Part shown: one piece after another, positions 43,129 to 55,101 of the stretch
How positions within the stretch are numbered: the stretch's first letter is position 1
Layout of the letters: every line of letters starts with the position of its first letter
Origin: Pogonophryne albipinna
Taxonomy: Eukaryota > Chordata > Actinopteri > Perciformes > Artedidraconidae
Reading direction: 5' to 3'
DNA length: 64,000 bases
NCBI GenBank assembly: GCA_028583405.1
Contig: CM053252.1
Span: 31,501,562 to 31,565,561 of the forward strand
Notes under the pieces: generated by a model
The model's database searches: none
The model's input: only the letters and a program-made list of their open reading frames with translations
Told to the model about the DNA's origin: nothing
Program-made: the position numbers and the translations under genes

Positions 43129-43644
43129 CAGGGTTGGGAATAACGGATAACATGTGACAAGATTTTGTAATCAGGGTAAAAAAATAAGGCTAACTGTAAT
43201 CCATTACAGGTACATAAAAAAAGAACGAGCAATGTGTTGGTGTAGTCATGGGTGACTGTAGTGGGTGACTTGTAAAATATTCTGTATGCTTCATATGTTT
43301 GATTTTTCTTTTCTATTTATTGGCAATGCATTTGATATTGAGGCAATCCAAACGGGAATAAATCAGGTTACTTTACTTTTATATTGTGATGCTAAGATTA
43401 GGTTACTCATTACAAAATAATTTCACGTAGTAAGTCATTATTATTTAAAAAAAATTAACCAGTGCCCTTGTTGTAGAGACAGTTGAATGACAGAGGGGAT
43501 GACATGCAGCAAATGGTCCCAGACAGGATTCAAACCCCGGTCTTCTGCTTGGGGACCAAGACCCAAAACATGGGCCACCATCTCTACCAATCGACCTATA
43601 CAGTTGCCCTGTAATACATTTTTAAAGTTATCTTCCCAACCCTG
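43129..43644. mobile_element. DNA-transposon MITE with CAGGGTTGGGAA ends
   Basis: The left end CAGGGTTGGGAATAAC and right end GTTATCTTCCCAACCCTG are inverted repeats apart from two inserted bases. A TAACTGTAATCCATTACAG block lies inside the left end, typical of this fish family. It starts only 82 bp after the phldb1 FHA core exon. A SINE-like tRNA piece (about 43450-43605) lies near its right end. Target duplication is unclear. Confidence 0.7.
43450..43605 (-). mobile_element. tRNA-derived SINE-like fragment
   Basis: On the minus strand, ATTGGTAGAGATGGTGG resembles a Pol III A box. About 45 bases later, CCGGGGTTTGAATCC matches a B box (GGTTCGANTCC) with one change. The downstream text (reverse of GACAGAGGGGATGACATGCA) is typical of fish SINE-like repeats. 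It does not fold as an intact tRNA by inspection. Confidence 0.55.
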
Positions 43645-44925
43645 AGTGAGTCAGTGCAATCAGACATCAAAATCTCATATTTGTACCTTATTTTGACGTT
43701 GCTTCTCCTTGGTATGAATTTTTTTATTTTCTCCACTGTAGATGAAACATTAGAGGAAACCAATGACCAGACGTAAATGATGTGTGTTTTTACTGAAGAG
43801 TATGATCTCAGTAAGAAATCAATCCATCGGCTCTCTGCCTCAATGGAAACACAGAGTACCATTCAGCAGCTCTGTGCAGTAAAAAGCACAGTCTGGGCTT
43901 TTAAATAGCCTTCGATTCAGAAGAGCCTGAGGTTCCTGCGTTAACGAGTTAACAGAGAGGACCTGTGCATGCAGATATTGAAGAAACCAGAAAGTAAGAG
44001 AGGAATTGATTTTCTATCTGCTTCATACTGGGTGGATCTTTGGGCGCTGCGGAGAATTTTACAAAAGTGATTCCCTGGGATTGGCTTTGTAAAGGTACAG
44101 GATTGCTTTTAAATGAAAGTAGGACAGTGAGGGCAGAGGTTAACTGAGTGAAAGTCATATGTAACTGCAAAGATCTCGCTGAGTATGGAACTTAGAAAAA
44201 GAGGTGTACAGATATTCAATCAAATCTCTGAAGGGAAGGTTCAGGAAATATACTGGAATGTTAGGGAATTCACCAAATGCAAAATGTATTAAATTGGTTC
44301 TTACTCATTGCATTAAGCGCTGTTTTTTAGATGAGCAGTGATAGAACTGCATAGCTGCACACTTTCAGAAGTTACAGGAAATATACTTTCTGGCTTTGAT
44401 TCCTAATAATTTACTCACTGATCTTGAGACATAGCACCAACTTCAAGGAAAACTTAACTTACAAAGCCATCAGTTGTAGATTCATTATTGTCACGTTGTG
44501 TCACGTTGAATTCTTCAAGATAGCTTTGATCTTCTCACATTCCTCCATAGTACACAAAGAATCCAAAAGCAGAGAAAGGTGTTGATGAATTGAAGTAAAT
44601 GGGGGGGCTTGTTATAAACTATATCAAAACATCATTTTTAAAAACTGTCAAACAACTCATGAAAATGGACCAAGTCTAATATATGCAGTCGTATTCTCAG
44701 AACCTCACAAAAACATGCATTGTTAGTTAACCGGTAGTAAAAACGCGTTAGCAATGTATAGCAAAGTGCATATACAGTATGAGGCTTCAACTGTCTGAGC
44801 AGACTTTTGTTCCAAAATGTCTTTTTAGTATGAAATACATACGTGGAGCATTGGGAGACATCCACTGTCTAACTAACAGTTCAAGCCTGATATTAACTTT
44901 GGTTAAACAGAACTCTAAATTGTAT
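43645..44925. other. Non-coding stretch, no exon seen
   Basis: I looked here for the next phldb1 exon (expected to continue the FHA domain in phase 1) and saw no matching peptide with splice sites. The sequence is otherwise unremarkable. Confidence 0.5.
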
Positions 44926-44929
44926 CTCC

Positions 44930-45080
44930 ATCACTTCCATTGATTGATTGCACGTTCCTTCTTCCACTTTTGTTTATACAAATATATATATATATATATA
45001 TATATTAACTATCACAAAAGGTTATTTCCCTCTGGGATTTATAAAGTATTTTTGATTGATTGATTGATTGATTGGTTGAA
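44930..45080 (+). mobile_element. LINE 3' tail with (TA)n and (GATT)n
   Basis: Perfect (TA)n at about 44982-45005. Then TTTCCCTCTGGGATTTATAA and AGTATTTTTGATTGATTGAT, which is a retroposon 3' tail. Confidence 0.6.
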
Positions 45081-45608
45081 ATTGAATTGGAATTGTATAT
45101 CATCAAGCCTGTTTTACTGTTTATATGAACAGCTGAATATTGTTTCTACGACAGAATTAAAAACTGTTAACTCGTCCTTTCCAGAAAGTATGGTTTGGCA
45201 CATGCTTTTTTTCCAATATATAACACTGAACTCCCCGCACAGATTTCCTAATATACCAACACCTAAACTTATCATATGAGACAAACACTATAAATGTTGT
45301 ACTTGAGTAGGTTGATTTACAAGCATGTAGATCATAATCCTCAACGGAGTTCCTAAAAAATCTATGAGGAAGTGAAACTGTGAACTACGTAACTGTTGAT
45401 TAAGTCATAGAAATACATGGAAGCTTACCTCGCTAAGTTATGAGAATGAGGTGAAGGGACACTACTCATCATCATTACTCACAGGATGTGTTCTTCTTCC
45501 TACATATTATTTCTCATTTCACACTTGGTTTCTTTTCCATGTCTCCGTCATTTCTTTAATCAACTGATGTTACTGTTATTCATTCCCATAAAGTACATTT
45601 ATCTAAGT

Positions 45609-46557
45609 CAGCGGTTTTCAAAGTGTGAGGCGCGCCTCCCTGGGGGGGGGGGGGGGGGATTATTAACACACGCAGTTGCGTATTTGGCTCAAAAAGCGTG
45701 GGATGTTGGTTATTTTCTCCATCTAGGATGACACCAAAAGCCTCCCAGACGTTGGATTTCGCTCTTGAGGAAGAGTTATTTACAATGCTGTATTCTCCGC
45801 TAGAGAGCTTCACCTCAGCCATTTTGAATGTGGCGCGCTCAGCAGCAGATTGATGCGGTGCAGAGGTTATGATTATGCGCGGTCCCGCGGGGGAGAGGTC
45901 TGAGGAATCTTTAAACATTCAATTAAATTATTTTTATTTAAATATATTTATTATGCAACACCCGTGACCCGACCCACATCATCTTTGTTTTACCCAGAAC
46001 CGAACCCGGAAAAAAATGTTTGAAAAAATACCACCTGCGAATCATTTTTTTTGCGGGTCACCCGTCGGGTACCCGACCCGATGCAGGACTATGATCCCCG
46101 CATCATCCGCCTGTGCACATCAAAGACGCAGATTCATCGTTCCCACTGGGGTGAGTGTAATAAGGAGGCAAAGTTGACGTTCAGTGTGTTGCCGGGAGCA
46201 TAAAAGGATGTTGAAAATGTTAAACATGTTTTAAAACAATTTTTTAGAACATAAAGATAAAAAGGTTTAATGTTTTAAGGAGGTGACGCTACTCAGCCAA
46301 ACAAATTGGTGCAGTCAGTGATCAATTTCAAATGGCGTGCTCAAAAAAGAGAAAGACAGCGAAAACAGCATTTAATGACATTTTCGCTGATTAGACCTCT
46401 TTGAAATGCAATTGAATACCCCTGCATTATAGCAACAACAACAACAACAACAATAATAATAATAATAATATCAGTAATAATTGGGAGGGGGGGGGGGCGC
46501 GGCTGTTCTTATGTTCTCTGAGGGGAGGCTCACCTTCCCACACTTTGAAAACCCCTG
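45609..46557. mobile_element. hAT element, 949 bp, perfect 8-bp target duplication
   Basis: The termini CAGCGGTTTTCAAAGTGTG and CACACTTTGAAAACCCCTG are inverted repeats with one mismatch over 19 bp. ATCTAAGT flanks both sides (45601-45608 and 46558-46565), the 8-bp duplication expected of hAT. It contains a poly-G run (45642-45658), ACCCG-rich inverted motifs at 45960-46085 and a (CAA/TAA)n tract at 46432-46471. A short frame at 46333 (MACSKKRKTAKTAFNDIF) may be the N-terminal stub of a hAT transposase, but it stops after 20 codons. Confidence 0.93.
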
Positions 46558-46565
46558 ATCTAAGT

Positions 46566-48500
46566 ACTTACATTTTATTTAGCTGATATCTTTACCCAAA
46601 GCAACTTACAAGTGCTTTAAATCATAAAGATACAAAACTCAGGTTTGACTGACCAAGGTATAAACAAAACAGAAGATGGCAAATGTGTATACTTTCTGAT
46701 TTTCTTGACACTCAATTCCCCAGATCAACTTAGTTTGAACCAATCCGACAGAATCAAATCATGTTGGAGAAAAGAACAATAAAGAACACATATATGTCAT
46801 TGAGCGCCAGTTGGAAAAAATATACCAAATGTGTTCACCTTCAAAAACTAAACTGTGGTCAACAAAAAACTTGCAGATTGAAAAATGTGTGTGTTTACAA
46901 TGGCACCACGATTGGTTAAGAACAGTTTTTGACTTGAGATCTATGGACTTGGGGAATTAATGCAGTGACACAATGATGACTTGATCTCACCTCTGCTATT
47001 CAGTGTTCTGCATGGCTTTATGATGTGTGTATGTGCAGTAGGTACATGTGTGTTGTGTGTCCCTCTGTCTTTTGGTATTTCATCCTGCACTCTGGCAGGG
47101 TAACCTGAGCGAGGACACAGGGCTATTTATACTGGCCCTGTACCCCAGACAGATCCCACTTTAGCCCCAGAGGGGGGGTCAGGCTAAAGAATGAGTGTGA
47201 GGGTAAACCAGAGTTCACTGTCAGCGCTGTAATGACAGCGTGAAGAGCTGCAGTAGTCATGAAATGTTGTTGATGACAAGGTGTAATCACTTCCTTCAGT
47301 GATAAAGTGGGCTGATACAGACCTGATTCTACAGGAAGTGGGTCAGACACACATTGAACCCACCACTCCCATATGAGTATTATATGAATACATTGATGTA
47401 TCCTTAAAGGAGTAGAGAGAGCATCATTGTAAGCTATGACTACACACTGATGAGTGTTTCACAGGTAATCTAATGCTGTCTGGACTCTTTTGTTTTTGCT
47501 TTGAAAATACATAGTGGAGTGACGGCTTTGACTTGACTTCGACGTGTGAGGAAAATCAAGCAGCAACAAGTCGGTAATATTAGAAAAATTAAAATGTGCT
47601 CAACAAGCATTTAGTGGTAATCTGCTTGGATTTACAACATAAATCAGAAGAGCTGGTGCACGTAAATCCCAACAATTAAAGGGCGTGTGAAGCCAGTTTG
47701 TTCCATGCGAGATGAGCGGACGTTTTTAGGGGTTAAATGTTGATCCCAAAGTTCCCTCCAGATGGAGTTTCTTTCACACACACAAAGGATATCTCAGTTT
47801 GTTGCTTTAATGTAACCAACACATTCAAGTGCTTCTTTAACATGGTGATCATAGGTTTGACTTTCTGCTGATCCATGTAGTTCCATTATTCTGTAGCCCA
47901 TTTGTATGACTATAATAATCTTCTCATTCTGGGTACACATAGTTGGTCAAACACTGTTCATAATACAATAGATACTCTTAAGTGACTGTCACCATTTTAT
48001 TTTTTAGTATATATCTGGCCGGCTATAGCTACTTTTGATGTTATGTTCAAAACATTGAGGAACACATGATGCACTGTTACTGAAAAGGTTTATGTAGTAC
48101 GTCTCTATCATGACAAGCTTGAACAGGAAAACATTGCTTACACAATAATGTATTAGTGATAATAATTACAACATTTTACAACATTCACATAGCCAGTTGT
48201 TTCAGTAGGACCACATTGACTCTATTTAAAGTCAGTGGGGAGGACAAAATATCATAACCAAGAAAATGATGGCACACACACTATCATAATACTTATTACG
48301 GAGAATAATATGCCTTGAGGGAACACTTAACCTGAATACTCCCTTTAATGTTTATTTTTATGGCTTCCAAATACATGTGTGGTTATACTTCACCTTTGTT
48401 CTTTCATACAGAGATAAAAGTGGGACATGAGAGAGAGACACACCTTGGCATTCTCTGTTGCCGCCGCTCTGTATCAGATCAAATCAATTATTTATTGACA
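46566..48500. other. Non-coding stretch, dispersed repeat at its start
   Basis: TTATTTAGCTGATATCTTTA with CCCAAAGCAACTTACAA (46576-46612) is a common fish dispersed repeat motif. Further on, 47080-47360 is non-repetitive with higher complexity. No exon is recognised. Confidence 0.45.
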
Positions 48501-48539
48501 TGACATTAAACCCTATAGTGGATAAAAACGAAAGCTCAA

Positions 48540-49270
48540 TTCAGGCCACAGTCTACGGAAGATCATTAGGGCCACGCTAAGAGCAACAAAACTGAGAGGA
48601 GGAGGATTTTTTGGAGTTGTTTTCTGAATGTAATCTTTATTCTCAAAATGTCCAGTGTGTAAAGGGCTTTTTTCTGAACATTTAGACTTTATTCTCACAT
48701 TTTTTACTGTTTTTTTTTTTTTTTTTAAATTACTTCGACTTTATTCTCTATTCAATTTAAACTTTACAGTCAACATTCCCAGTTTTATTCCTATACTGGT
48801 ATTTTGGCTTTGTTGTCAAAATAATATTTCAATTTTGTTCTCAACAATTCAAGGTTGTTCGTCAAATGGTGTTTAATTTTCAACATTTAAAATGCTAATT
48901 AAAAACCGTTAAACAATCTTTTTTGCTAAGGCCAAATGCATGCGACACTTATACTCTTCCATCACAATCTGGCATTAACATTATCGATTAATCAATTATT
49001 GATATTGATCAGTCCTCAACATTTGGACTTTATTCTTGAAATCACATTTCTTCTTAATTCCCAACATTTCTTTAAATTGTATTTAGATTTTATTTTCAAA
49101 ATGCAGACTTCATTCTCTTATTCTTGAAAATGTATTTTGGCTTTACTGTCAACATTTGGAAATGCATTACACATAATAGTGCCCTAGGCCGTATGCATTC
49201 CTGGCCCTTATAATCTTCCATAACAATCTGACATTTACAATATCGATGAATGAATCACTGTTTTGATCAG
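48540..49270. repeat. TTTATTCTCAAAATG-rich dispersed repeat with internal duplication
   Basis: Words such as ACTTTATTCTC, TTTATTCTCAAAATG and CAACATTTGGACTTTATTC recur throughout, as in a fish repeat made of GAGAATAAAGTC modules. The segment at about 48927-49018 is repeated in the same orientation at about 49178-49268 with roughly 75-80% identity by eye. Shared text includes TCTTCCATCACAATCTG or its one-base variant, and TTGATCAGT. Confidence 0.65.
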
Positions 49271-49329
49271 TGAAGTTGCTGTGTTGTTGATGAAGATGTG
49301 TGCCCAGTGGTAGCAGCCCCCACCCCCCC

Positions 49330-49856
49330 CCGCCCCCCTCTCTCTCTCTCATTGCACAGCCCTGACTCAGCTCAGGATCACCCACCTTCTTTCTTCCTCT
49401 CTGCTCCTCCTCTCTGGTTTCTTCCCCATTCCTCGCACCCTGACAGCCCGACTCTCTCTGCGGGCTGAGAGGTGACTGAGAGCCGGCTGATTCTCACAGC
49501 AGCCCCTGGAAAAGCTTCTTTACTACGGGAATAGCGGGGAAGGAGACAATGGACAATCATTCATGACTGTAAACTCCCGCATTGGTTTGAATGAACTGGG
49601 ATACCAACGCATCACTGGATGAACCCGTGTTTTAACAAGTGGGAAAGCAGCTTTTGTGGACCTTCAGATATCTTCAGAATATATTAAGGCTTTTAGGATT
49701 ATCATAACAAAAGAGCGTCGGGACAAAACCCCATAAACGCTCCTGTTGTTCCTCAATAATTCGAAGATACGGAGAAAAAAACACGTGGCTTTCTTTAAGG
49801 AGCAGAGGCGATGAAAACAACGGAGGGAGAGAGGAGCTACATTCATTTCAGTTGAA
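49330..49856 (+). promoter_or_regulatory. Candidate internal promoter and non-coding first exon
   Basis: A pyrimidine-rich CT block at 49325-49440 leads into a GC- and CpG-richer, non-repetitive stretch. That stretch ends at a strong donor, GTTGAA|GTAAGT, at 49857. It contains short upstream frames: ATG at 49563 (19 codons) and ATG at 49811 (14 codons), each closed by TGA before the donor. This is the usual look of a vertebrate 5' UTR exon. It lies in the same orientation as phldb1, downstream of the FHA exons. It could start a shorter phldb1 isoform lacking the FHA N-terminus, or belong to another gene. No TATA box was fixed. Confidence 0.45.
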
Positions 49857-51152
49857 GTAAGTTGTTTGCTCTCTACTGTGGGCTAGTTATAAAGGTTTCG
49901 GTGGCTTTAAGTCGGTGTTTGTGGTGGTGTTTGCTTTCAGCACTTGCCGGTCTTGTAATTATTTGAAGCCGGTGGATGGAGTTACGGTGCAGAGACAACT
50001 GACAGAGTATCGTTCTTTTAAACTGGAATGGATCCAAGTAATTCCATTTAGTTAGTTTGTGGGACTAGTTGGTCCCATAGTGTGGGCAAAAGTCGCCAAT
50101 GTGGGATTTTTTTTTTTGCATTGCTTCCCGTTACTTTTTCAGTTGTTTTCACTCTTAACTCACACTTCCGCCAAACTCCGTTTAGAAATCGGACACATGT
50201 AACATTGCAGTCTTTAACTGTTAAACTAGATGTAACAAAACATTACTGACGACTTTTAACCAGTTAATAGGATGTTATTTTTAATTCGGCATACATAAAC
50301 AAAACTATTTTCATGTAAGCTTTTAAAAATTCTACTTTTTTAGTGATCTTGCCTGTTATTCTCTATTGCATCGTCCTCTGAAGGTTACCCTTGGTGGGTG
50401 GTAGCTACTGTAGCTGCATTAGCACAGCTAAACACGACTTATTTTATATACATTAGGGCTACTTCGAATTAATTTCTATGCCGAATTACTAAACATACTA
50501 TTTTGACATTGTTGATCTGTTTAAATATACTTCAACACCAATACATTTTGCAAATATGCAAGACAACTTTAAATTAGCCGAATTTCTTATGGAGTTTGGA
50601 CTATTACTTCACACTCAAAACATGAACACCTGCTTTAACTTTGCTGTCTCCAACCACTCAGTCCCCGGTACTCTACATTCTGACTTCCCCCTGCCACCAT
50701 GTGAGTTCTGATTATAGACTACAAACATATACAAGTCTGACAGATCTGCAGACCCCCCCATCAAGCCTGGCATGACCAGACCTCACTGTCTCTGTCTACT
50801 GTTACACTGCTATTCCTGGTTTCCAATGTGACCTAACCAGGGCTGGTAACTGGAATAGAATTGAGCTGTCCTTCCATGCATTCTGCATATTCAGAGGCCC
50901 ATGGGTCCATATTTTACAGTTGCATAGAGTTTTTACTAAAGATCACACTCAGTTCAAAACCTTCTTTACATGTGTGGTCATTCTTTCCCCTCCAACACAC
51001 CTCCTCAACATCTGTCATCTGTGACACATTGCGTTGACCCTATTGTAAAGAAAGGATGTGAGGAGTCGGAGAGAACCCCTCTGCAAACAGTCATCAAGGC
51101 TCGCTGTGAATGTGATGTGGGCTCCCAGAGGGCCCGGAGCTCCACACTACTT
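49857..51152. other. Non-coding stretch after the candidate first exon
   Basis: Intron-like sequence with a T run near 50107-50118. No exon or transposon end is recognised. Confidence 0.45.
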
Positions 51153-51330
51153 TACCATATCTAAAAAAGATATGAATAATACCTATGTATGACATGACCA
51201 GCTGTGTAGATTCATAGTAGAAAAATACCTATTCTTGTACCTATACCATATCTAAAAAAGATATGAATAATACCTATGTATGACATGACCAGCTGTGTAG
51301 ATTCATAGTAGAAAAATACCTATTCTTGTA
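51153..51330. repeat. Perfect 91-bp tandem duplication
   Basis: The unit at 51153-51243 is followed directly by a second copy at 51244-51330 that is identical over 87 bases. Each copy starts TACCATATCTAAAAAAGATA. Perfect identity points to a very recent duplication or an assembly artefact. Confidence 0.97.
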
Positions 51331-51469
51331 TCTACCCATGCTCAACACAATTTCATTAAAGTAAATGTCCTTGAGTTTTATAGTATTAATCTTCATACAT
51401 TTGTTGCTTTTTTTTATTTTCCTTGAACATCGGGCCTCATGTAGTATTTACATATTTTTATTTTTCTGT

Positions 51470-51663
51470 TTAAGGGCATTTTACACATCACGTACAAATT
51501 TGTTGGAGCGCTAACCAATAAAAGCACGAGTGTTACGTAGTGAAGTCATTATGTTATGGGTGTAAAACAAGGAGTTCAATCAAGACCATTTACTTGCACA
51601 GCAACCTACATGTATATAACACACTACAGGAAAGAGAAAAAAGCATAATAGGGCTCCTTTTAA
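51470..51663. mobile_element. TTAA-ended MITE fragment, family of 6521-7009
   Basis: The right end GCATAATAGGGCTCCTTTTAA-like sequence is the inverted form of the AAAGGGGACCTATT terminus. TTAAGGGC at 51470 may be a decayed left end. The interior is short, with no coding content. Confidence 0.5.
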
Positions 51664-54281
51664 TACCCAATGATCTCGCAGATTCACAAATGTTTTGTAT
51701 ATTTTAAGTGTTTAAGTGTTTGACAGAGAAGCACTTTGATGTGATGTGCAGCCAATCTAAATGCAAATCTAAGAAAATATCTCAACCTATTAAGTTTAAT
51801 TAATTAAGGGAGCATTAATGAATTACTTCATGAGCAATTGCACAGCAAGGTTACACTTGTCAATTCGACGTGATTTATTAAAAAACCTGGAGATGCTGGA
51901 AGCAAGTTAGCACCATGTTTGGATGTGCGATTGGCTCAATCTGCTACATCTTGAGGTATGAATAGTAACCGACAACCAACATGCATACGGACACCTTAAT
52001 GAAATCAAGCACAGCCTGTGCATTTATCTGATCGATGATATAAAGGTTGAAAAAACGAAACATATCAGGCCACTTCGACCCCTAAGCCACGTGTAGATCA
52101 CATTGTCTGTTTGAATATGTATTGATGCCCTGCCTGCAGCCATCTGCCTCTGGGAGCATGTTTAACAGCAGGGGACTGGCTTCAGTTGTTCTGACAAAGG
52201 GAGGAAGGAGGGGTGGGGGGTCAGGGAACATCTGTTTTTAGACAAGTGGTAACCAGCCTGCGACACGTCACTGTGATGAGCGTCCACTAGAGACTGCAGA
52301 TGACAGTCTGTTGGATACTGCGTTTGGTCAGTTTACTCATCAGGAGGAGTACTACTCACACTGAAAAAGCAATATGCTGTTTTGTGGCTGTGAAAAGCAG
52401 GATTCAGGGTTTTTAATTGCTTAACTCGATCAGGGGGTAAACATCTATATATTTGGCTTCTGCTGCTTTGATTCTGTCTTACTTTCTGATCGCTTTAACT
52501 GTTATGGAAGTCTGGAAATCATTGTTTAAGAGCTGATCAGAATGAGCACAGTGTTTTTCTGCATACAGTACCTTGGTTTTGACACTTTCATCACACACTT
52601 TTTGCCTGTGTCATATTCTTTTCATTTTTAATTAAATACATGTTTAGGTCTTTGTAGTATGATGAACTCTTTCTGGTCTCATAATTGTGAGGTTCTCAGT
52701 AGAAACAAATGCTGAAACTATTTAGCTTCTATGTGGAACTTGTTTATTGGGACCTCAAGGTTTTCTGGTGATTAGGTAAAATATCACTGAAAATAAATAT
52801 ACATTTCCTTATCAGGAATGAGAGTTATTTTGTCAAACCTACCCAACAAGATGCATAATGCATATTTATATTCCATTTGTAATGTTGTAATCACAGTTTG
52901 ATAAAGGCACTTAAAGGACACTATCCATTTCCAGTTATGTTGTACTGGTCGTGACCCACCATATGAATGTGTGTGAAGAAGCGGCCCAGGAGCAACCGCT
53001 GTCTGCAGATATTTTCCATCGTGGCATCTGGCGTCAGACTGGTTAGAACGCGACCCTCCTCCTCCTCCTCCTCCTCCTCCCTTGTGCTCTCTTTTCAAAG
53101 CAGACCCTATCTTCCTCTGGTATGTGCGTCTCTGTTTGACTGGAAAGGCAGTCATTGATTAACTGGTGGGTTCGACTCCCTGGCCTTTGCTGAGGCTGTA
53201 AACCGTCGGCTTTCCATAGAAACCGTCAGCCATAGTTTTGGGCATCTCTTTTGTCCGCGGCTCCTCTGCACTTTAGTGACATCCCATGCTGGTGTTTTAT
53301 TGGAAAAGCTTTTGTCTGTCACGCACAACAGTGAGATCACAAAATGTCCATTGTTTTTCCTAATGGTTAGCTGATAATGAATTCAAATGGAGTAACTACG
53401 GGGTCTTGGTGAGGAGAATTCCTTTTGGCTGACAGGATGAGTGGAATGAAGTGTAGTGAAGCTTCATAAGTACATAGCTGCAGGGTGTTTTGGTGAGTTT
53501 CAGCTATTTGAATCAGAGTCAGGACTTAGGAAGCAGACTTCCTCAGCTGCTGCTGTATACGTAGTGCTCTAATCATGGTATCAAGTGGAATGCGCTATAA
53601 TACCAAACTGCAGCTTTTAGATCATTTTTTCTAAGCGTGTTTAGAAGACTGTACCATATGCGGTAAATAACATGTATTATAAGCTCTTTAGATGTGTTGG
53701 AGCTCAACTTGGTGTTGGATTTAAAGCCACTTTAATAAACTCTATGCAACTGATAAAAGAAGGAAAAGCACCTTCTTTCCCTTTAATGTGCTATAGTCAT
53801 GTTACCTCCTTCTGAAATCAAGTAGCGAAAGAGATTCTTTATAAGGAAGATCATTAACTTTGGTTGTTTTTACGCCACTTTAGATGATTCCAGCCTTTCT
53901 TTCTTTACGCAACTCTGTCTCCTAAAAAAGTTGGTTCCATTAAACTAAACTGTATTCTCAATTTAGTTTTGAGAGAAACATATTTTCTACTGGATTACAG
54001 TTGCAGTTTTGAACATATGTTGTGAATTGAAATAAACAGAAAACAAAAGTTATTGATTAGATTTAGTAAAACTTCATAGTTTGGTTTAAAATGAATACAC
54101 TTTTTACATTATCAAAGTTACAGATATAAATTAAAATATGTCTTCAGTGAATGGTTTCAGACGGAGAATGAAGCTAAGTCTTCTGGGGGGAAAGTCACGC
54201 TTCCTATCCATCTAACCTTAACTCCTCCATAAGTGGACTTCCGTGGATTTTGTTTTGGAAGCATAATATGTCAAAAAAAGA
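51664..54281. other. Non-coding stretch, (CCT)n tract
   Basis: A (CCT)n run lies at 53054-53081. Frames crossing it (poly-Ser or poly-Gly) are artefacts. No coding exon or complete transposon is recognised. Confidence 0.45.
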
Positions 54282-54289
54282 CGTATTAT

Positions 54290-55093
54290 TAGGGATGTAA
54301 CGATACCAAAAACTCACGGTACGATAATATCGCGATATTGAAAAATAAATCTGATTTGTACAGCATTTTAGTAGGATAGTAGTATTTTAAAGTGTCAACA
54401 ATATAATAATCAGACCCCGCAATAGAATAAATCAAGTTTCACTTTAGTAACTCTAACTCACTAACTCACTAACTCACTCACTCACTCACTCACTCACTCA
54501 CTCACTCACTCACTCACTCACTCACTCACTAACTCACTCACTCAGCATCATCAAGGTTATCTTTTAGGAATATGAGCATGTCCACATTTCCAGGTAGAAG
54601 CTGGGATGTTTGGGCGTTTACAAAATCCCCTGCTGTGGAAACAACTCTCTTGCTTGGTACTGATGTTGCTGGGACAGAGAGATATGCTTTGGCCATGGGT
54701 AACAGCAGTGGGTAAAACTGTGCATTGTCTCTCCACCACTTCAAAAACAATACAGTGTTTGCCAAGAAGGTGAGGCTTATTGACAGAGATATAAATATAC
54801 TGTTGGTACTTGTCAATGTCTCTAGGTATGTACATGTAGCCCTGTAAATACGATGTCCTTTATTGTTATCTGTTTTATGTTCATGTTGTAACCTACTTGC
54901 TGCCATGTTGGACAGGTCTCTCTTGAAAAAGAGATTGTAGATCTCAATGGGACCATCTGGTTGAATAAAGGTTTAAAAAAATATATATATATTTAAAAAA
55001 AAAAAATTGCAGTATATTTTGTCAGTCTCACGACGGTATTGAGACATTTATTTACCGCGATATCGCGATATTCGATATATCGTTACATCCCTA
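54290..55093 (-). mobile_element. hAT element, 804 bp, perfect 8-bp target duplication
   Basis: The termini TAGGGATGTAACGATACC and ATCGTTACATCCCTA are inverted repeats. CGTATTAT flanks both sides (54282-54289 and 55094-55101). It carries the last part of a hAT transposase on the minus strand. An (ACTC)n tract lies at about 54456-54543. The element is an internal deletion derivative that kept its ends. Confidence 0.95.
54538..54906 (-). pseudogene. hAT transposase C-terminal (dimerisation) fragment
   Basis: The 122-codon frame contains LFLKWWRDNAQFYPLLLPMA, then KAYLSVPATSVPSKRVVSTA, then VDMLIFLKDNL. That is the conserved hAT C-terminal dimerisation region (W-x-x-N, P-L-L, P-A-T-S-V-P-S-x-R-x-x-S-x-A). 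The N-terminal BED finger and DDE core are missing. The first 40 or so residues of the frame do not match the family and may be unrelated sequence joined by the deletion. Confidence 0.9.
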
Positions 55094-55101
55094 CGTATTA
55101 T

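Noticed and set aside
54438..54545. (ACTC)n array considered as a CRISPR or regulatory array
   Set aside because: It is a simple tetranucleotide tract inside a hAT element, without spacers.
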